From assembly GCF_900700375.1 (NCBI RefSeq), contig NC_041721.1, forward strand, positions 6,029,489-6,093,488: 64,000 bases of DNA. Direction: 5' to 3'. Both the position numbers and the translations under genes were made by a program. The notes below the pieces were generated by a model. It ran no database searches, was not told the origin of the DNA, and saw only the letters and a program-made list of their open reading frames with translations. This DNA comes from Denticeps clupeoides (Eukaryota > Chordata > Actinopteri > Clupeiformes > Denticipitidae). Positions 58,831-64,000 of the stretch are shown here, piece after piece. Numbering within the stretch: the first letter of the stretch is position 1; each line of letters opens with the position of its first letter.

Positions 58831-61800
58831 ATGCAGCCGCCGCAGCACCAGCAGCCGCCCGTCCCCCCCGTCCAGCCGCCGGACTCCCCGGGTAAAGAAC
58901 CGGCCTCCTCTCCTCTATAATTCAGCAGCAGGCTCCATCTCTCCATCATTATGTCGCTTTATGTCGCCCGTCGTCAGTGCTGATTACAGATAAATAGAAG
59001 CATTCACGGGGTTCTAATAGTTAGAACAAACTAGATAAAAAAAAAAAAACTTACTTTGCATCTTCAGCTGTATACTTACTCTGTAACAAAAGTAAATGAT
59101 CTTTATTGTAATGTAGAACTACTTAATATTCAGATAAGTGTATTTTATTTCAATTAAAATAAACCCTTGCTTTGGAATATGAATCTATTTATAGTAGTTG
59201 TTAATGTTCATAATTAATATAATACTTGATATTAAAGATATGCACCATAGTAAGACCTTGTGTGTAATTTATGTAATGTTTCACTGTTGGGCACCAGCCT
59301 TATGACTGTACGCCTTGTTGGTAAGAGTCGAGCAGGTGGAGTGGACGGTGGTCTCCAGTGTGAATGTGTGTTCCCGCAGACCAGTATGTGAAACGGCGCC
59401 GGACGGTACTGTGGTGCACCATCGGGCTGCTCGCCCTGTCCGTAGTGATCCTTGTCGTGGGGCTGGTGTCGTCCACGCGCACCAGCAACGTGCCTGTTGC
59501 TGGATTTTACCCAGGCATCATAGTGAGTCCTGCTGCACAGAAACATCCCAGCCTGCCATTTCTGTTATACTATGTTGTAGTACAGTTTTATTCATCACTC
59601 TGATCATCTGTAACCAGATAATTCAACTAAAAAATCGTTTTTCTCTGGGAACGACGCTCAAATATAGGTGTCACTTACAGTTTAAAAATCAAGATCTGAG
59701 ATCAATTTTTCATTTTTTCAACATTTCTTTTTCATTTCAGTAATAAAAGTTCTAATTTCTTAGTTATATATATGGACTAGATAAGATACATTAATTGCAC
59801 ATATATATTCATTGTTGCACATTCAGATTCATTGTTGTAGGTCATAATGAGCTGATATGTCATTTGTGATACTTTATCTCCCTTAACTTCCTACTTCAAG
59901 CTGAGCTTTGGGTCATTCCTTGGCATTGTGGGAATTAACCTGGTGGAGAATCGCAGGCCAATGGTGAGTCCCATTCTTTCCAGTATAACAGTCAAGCTTC
60001 TTTCCCTCCTGATCCAACTCAAAACGAGCTTCGTCGTTTCAGAAATCTGAAATGTGAACCTGGACTTTCAGCAGCATAGGAGCTTTAATCTTTGTCCCTT
60101 ATCCTTCTAATGCATCATCTGCAGCTATTTCCTGCCTCTGTTGTTCTCTGTATTTCATTTTTGTCATGTTAACACAAGACGACACACAGGATCACATCAC
60201 CCCAGAGTCTCAAGAAACCAGTTTATGTTTTTTATAGTAAGATAATGGCTTGTTATGAGGAAATGGCAGATGCAATTATTGGTGAAAGGGCCCTTAGCCA
60301 GCCAGGTCGATGCATTTGATTGGCGGTGTGGTTTTTCTGGACCTTTGCTGCTATAAGCCCAGGGAACATGGAACTGCATTAGTATTGGTTATCGTATGTC
60401 GTGGTATCAAAAAAGGCCTTGATGGTGGCACAAGGTGAACATTTTTTGCAAAATAACGTGAAAAACAGCATAAATCTTAAAATTATTCTACAAAAAAATT
60501 ATTCTCTTGTTCTGTAACTGATAATGTTTTGCATAATTTACTGATCATTGTGGCAAAAATTGGGTTTACAGTTAGGCCTGAGCAAATTTGGAAGATATTG
60601 AAAATTATCACCATATGGACCAGATCTTGAGTACAACAAAACCTTTAAACAAACCACACTTCCACTTATTCTTGAGTTAAGACCTTTTTTTTGCTTCCCA
60701 TTACTCATAAATATATTTGCCAGTTGGACCAGTCGAGGTGACATTTAATACTTAATTTTATAATAAGTCTAATTAGAAGTCTGTTAGCTAAGGCAAAGTT
60801 ACACAGGATGGCCTGTTGCTAGGCAATAGTGCCGGTACCAGACAGACCAGGCTCGACAGACGGGGGCAACAGGAGATTGTTAACAGAAATACGAACCCTG
60901 GGCTTCATTAAAAAGTCATTTTTGAGGTTAATAAACTTTTTTCCCACTGATTTTCAGAACAAAGAATTTCAGGCCAGTGGTGTGCTATTATTTGTTCATG
61001 TAGCCTTGGTCATGGTTTTATTGTTATAGGATCTGTGTGAAGCTATAATTCTGCTTTACATAACACAGCAGTCCTTTGTGACACAGTACAGTAAAAAACT
61101 GGGTTTAATTTGATTAGATGTCCTGGCTAAATTGGAGGCTGTACTTCAGAGGAACCACAAAGACATTAATTTATTTACAGAGTGAAATCCATATGTCCAG
61201 ATCATTGTGTCGTTACCTGCCTACACATGCGGCTCCTTGTACAGGCCTGTAGTACGGACCTGCACACCTAAAAAACATTAAACAGTCAGTGATGGTTTTT
61301 GTACACTAGATCTATATTACACCTATAACCTGCATTTCAGCACCAGTTAATAATCATTATTTACCATTCCTGCAAATAATTTTTGGAGATGGTAGCATAC
61401 AGTAGAACACAAGAACATGCAGGAATCCTGTTTGTTTGGCTGAAGCACATGTGGACTAATGGGCTAATATCAATTATTACGAACTCCCGTGCACGATATG
61501 TAACTAACCACTTCGATAACAGGTTTAGAGTGCAAACATTTTACCACAACCACATGGTGGGAAAATAATATTATGTGTCCTCTGTCTTGCTGCCGTCATC
61601 CCAAGCCACGCTTGTCTGTCATTAGGCGCATTACAAGAGGATGTGCAACGGGATCTGCGTGTACAGTACGCTGCTTGAGTCCCTGTACGATCTGTCCAGG
61701 GCGTGGTCAAGCCTCTGTGTGATTTAGGACCTTGTTCAGCCGGCCCAGGACCTCGGCACCACTCCCAGCCCGGCCGTTAAAGTTTAATGAAGGAGTATTT

Positions 61801-64000
61801 GGTACGGTACCTGTAACTGAGACCCTTCTGTTTCCATGGTCACACATGTACGTTTGAATACACAGATACGCGTTCATAGAAAGAAAAAGGAAAAAAAAAT
61901 CATATTCAAATATGTACATGAACATCAGCCCTCGCAGAATAATACACACACGCAGACGCACACCAGCACAGGCATCGGGTGTAATTCCCGTACACACAGA
62001 GTGATAGGAACAGGGCCGTAAACTGAGAGCAGTGGCTCAGGTTCAACACATTAATGAGCAGCCGTCCGTATCAGGCTTCAGCTTGATTGCCCAGACGCCG
62101 GTGTCGTTTCCTGGGTGCCAGAGAGACAAGACTTATGACCTCTGACCCCAAGCCTAGAGGCGGAAGTGGACCCTCATGTCTAATTGTTTACGTGGTTTAT
62201 ATCTCTGTTACACCTCTAGAGTACCGTGTTTTTAGCAGGAAATAAATCTGCAGGTCTATACGTCTTGTTACACCAGGTTTAGGCGTAGCCACAAATGCAC
62301 ACCATGCTAATGGAGACACTGAAGCAGCATACGCTGCAGCCAAGACAATTGCCACTATTGTTTTGTCCCTAATCCATGAACCACCATGATCCAGAGTGTT
62401 CAAGTTGACTGATGAATTCACCCAACAGCTTTTCACCTGGGCATTGGTATAAGCCACCCCTCATTGTCATCCCAACTCTCTTCATTCACCTACAGATAAG
62501 AGATAGGCTATGGTCACCATTAATTATACCTACCCGTGGTTGCTTGAATCAAATTCAGTGGCTGCTAGTTCTGCATCCATCTACTCGAACTCGCTTCAAA
62601 AGACTCCAGACCGCTCTTACACCTCTGCGGTGGCCATACCACCCTGAGAACCAATCTTGGAAGCTAAGCAGGGTCGGGACTGGTTAGTACTTGGATGGGA
62701 GACCACCTGGGAATACCAGGCGTCTGTCATGCCCACTGCTCACTGAGGCCGATGGGTTAAAAAGCAGGATGTACCATGTTCTGTGCTGGGTTTCACAATG
62801 ACAATCACTTGACTTTCACTTTCACAATCTCGGTATAGCCTGTTCTCATCCATGGTTTCCAGGTGGTGAAATGGGCTTCCAACCTCCATCAGAACATTGC
62901 AGTATATCTCCAAGACACTTCACCTTGTCTATTGAAGTCATACCTTTTAAAACCTTTTCCAATGGCTCCTAACTTTGAAAAATATAGCTGAGCAATGAGG
63001 TTGTTTGACATGTAAATTGGAGGCACAGCACTGGCACGGAATGGGTTAAATCCCTCTGGTTTTTGGGATATTTTGAAAATGACACAAACTGATATTACTT
63101 TTAAAAGCTCCCTCGTGTGTCATCCATTGCAGATTCCGAGCGAGATTTAGGCGTGCTGCACAGTAAACACTCACGTTTTCCTTTCATCAGGCGGCCCTGT
63201 GTCCTTCCCGTCACCTTGCAACCGAAGCATTGTTCTGCCGGAAAACTCATAATTTTACCAGTAGGCCTGATTAGAACCATCAGAATAGTAATTGATCACT
63301 TGACCGTCTGACCTTGTGGAGCCAGTTATGTAACATTCCGGACCATCGCCTCCTTCTCCCCTCTCTGGCTGCCTCCAGCAGCTGGGCCATAGATAACGTG
63401 GAGCTATTCCTCTGTCAGGGCCCGTTGTATCGAACGGCGTAGCTTTCGGCGCTGAGCACAAAGTGCAGAGTCATTTAAACCGTTAATTAAGCCCACTGGC
63501 CCTCGGGCGCTTTTACTGAGGGGGCCATGGCCAGTGAAACCCCTCGCATCTGGCGGAGACACAGCGCTGCGGTGCAAATCAAATCAATCCAGACTTTTAT
63601 GGAAAGTAAAGTGCAGATGACTGGCCTGGAGTTAAATATTCTGACCATGTGTGCGATGCCTTGCATCTTGCATCTAGAACTCGGGTCATTTTGTAGCCCA
63701 GCTTGTAGCACATTTACCTGTGAATTATATGATTACAAGGTTCAAACCCCACTTACTTCTTACTCCATGACCAAGACTGACCCTAAACATAAAGTAAAGT
63801 AGCATGCATCACCTGTAGCATATCATCCCGCACAGATATATTAAGGCATTTCTTCAGGTGGAAAGGACGAGGGTGGGCAAATTTACCCATTAAAAAATGG
63901 ACCATGCGGAGGAAGCCCAGGAGTGTATCTGTTAATGTGGTTAAGTTGTACTCTGAAGACCTGGTTTCAGTGTAAACTGGTACTATCTGCTATCATCTTA
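58831..64000 (+). CDS. tmem255b: TMEM255B, 5' part; continues beyond window
   Basis: Three coding exons are visible: 58831-58891, 59380-59522 and 59901-59963 (89 codons in phase). The protein starts MQPPQHQQPPVPPVQPPDSPG, a proline-rich N-terminus like human TMEM255B. Next come DQYVKRRRTVLW and a first membrane helix (CTIGLLALSVVILVVGLVSS), TRTSNVPVAGFYPGII, and the start of the second helix region (SFGSFLGIVGINLVENRRPM). The next expected exon (LVAAIVFISFG in human) is not found before 64000, so intron 3 is at least 4 kb and the rest lies to the right. Four membrane helices are known for the family; function is poorly understood. Position next to grk1 matches human 13q34 and supports TMEM255B over TMEM255A. 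Confidence 0.88.
59964..64000. other. tmem255b intron 3, partial
   Basis: At least 4 kb without a recognised exon on either strand. It holds the 5S-headed SINE at 62.6-62.8 kb. The 200 bases before that (62412-62620) carry an open frame of unknown, possibly repeat, origin. A weak tRNA-SINE-like GGTTCAAACCCC occurs at 63739-63750. Confidence 0.5.
62626..62828 (+). repeat. 5S rRNA-headed SINE with family-B tail
   Basis: 62630-62721 matches vertebrate 5S rRNA: GGCCATACCACCCTGAG, then AAGCTAAGCAGGGTCGGG, TTAGTACTTGGATGGGAGAC and GGGAATACCAGG. About 12-15 bases are missing near 5S position 30; the internal promoter (box A, GATGGG element, box C) is kept. At about 62722 it passes straight into the middle of family-B SINE (GCCCACTGCTCAC) and ends CACTTGACTTTCACTTTCAC. 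Confidence 0.85.

Noticed and set aside
62630-62721. Functional 5S rRNA gene
   Set aside because: It lacks about 12-15 internal bases, has no T-run terminator after it and continues directly into SINE body.

Overview
This is vertebrate nuclear DNA, almost certainly from a ray-finned (teleost) fish. The genes carry many introns with GT-AG junctions, the CpG-rich promoters are compact, and the introns hold fish-type SINEs, a Tc1/mariner relic and long simple repeats. The gene run adprhl1 - dcun1d2 - tmco3 - tfdp1 - atp4b - grk1 - tmem255b matches human 13q34 in order. cars2 is also a 13q34 gene in human, while ube2a (human X) is a fish-specific neighbour here. An intact gastric proton-pump beta gene (atp4b) points to a fish with an acid-secreting stomach, unlike zebrafish, medaka or pufferfish. 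I cannot name the species.

Layout. 0.8-4.3 kb: cars2 (-), mitochondrial cysteinyl-tRNA synthetase, 15 exons, 563 aa. 5.4-6.9 kb: ube2a (-), RAD6-type E2, 6 exons, 152 aa. 8.5-16.7 kb: adprhl1 (-), a pseudo-ADP-ribosylhydrolase of heart muscle, with a short form (354 aa) and a predicted long form (965 aa) that uses one 1.8-kb exon. 19.5-22.0 kb: dcun1d2 (-), a cullin neddylation co-E3, 259 aa. 24.7-31.8 kb: tmco3 (+), a CPA2-type antiporter-like membrane protein, 685 aa. 33-41.5 kb: tfdp1 (+), the DP1 partner of E2F. 43.3-46.2 kb: atp4b (-), 291 aa. 48.9-54.5 kb: grk1 (+), rhodopsin kinase, 563 aa. 58.8 kb to the right edge: the first three coding exons of tmem255b (+), which runs out of the window.

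I rebuilt every coding sequence exon by exon. Reading phase closes across all junctions, and the totals equal or nearly equal the human protein lengths as I recall them, so these models are solid apart from the 5' ends of dcun1d2 and tfdp1. The genes are not an operon and do not form one pathway. They are a conserved block of independent genes, with one probable shared bidirectional promoter (dcun1d2/tmco3).

The rest is mostly repeats. Two tRNA-type SINE families account for about 18 copies, and one further copy has a 5S rRNA head. There is a 1.57-kb LTR-type fossil with gag-like coding inserted inside one SINE, a deleted Tc1 element with long inverted repeats, and a 223-bp GATA/GACA (Bkm-type) array. 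I did not find an undescribed multi-gene system. The most interesting observation is in adprhl1: the stop codon of the short form lies inside the splice donor used to reach the giant 3' exon, so one choice between splicing and intronic polyadenylation would set whether about 612 extra residues are added.
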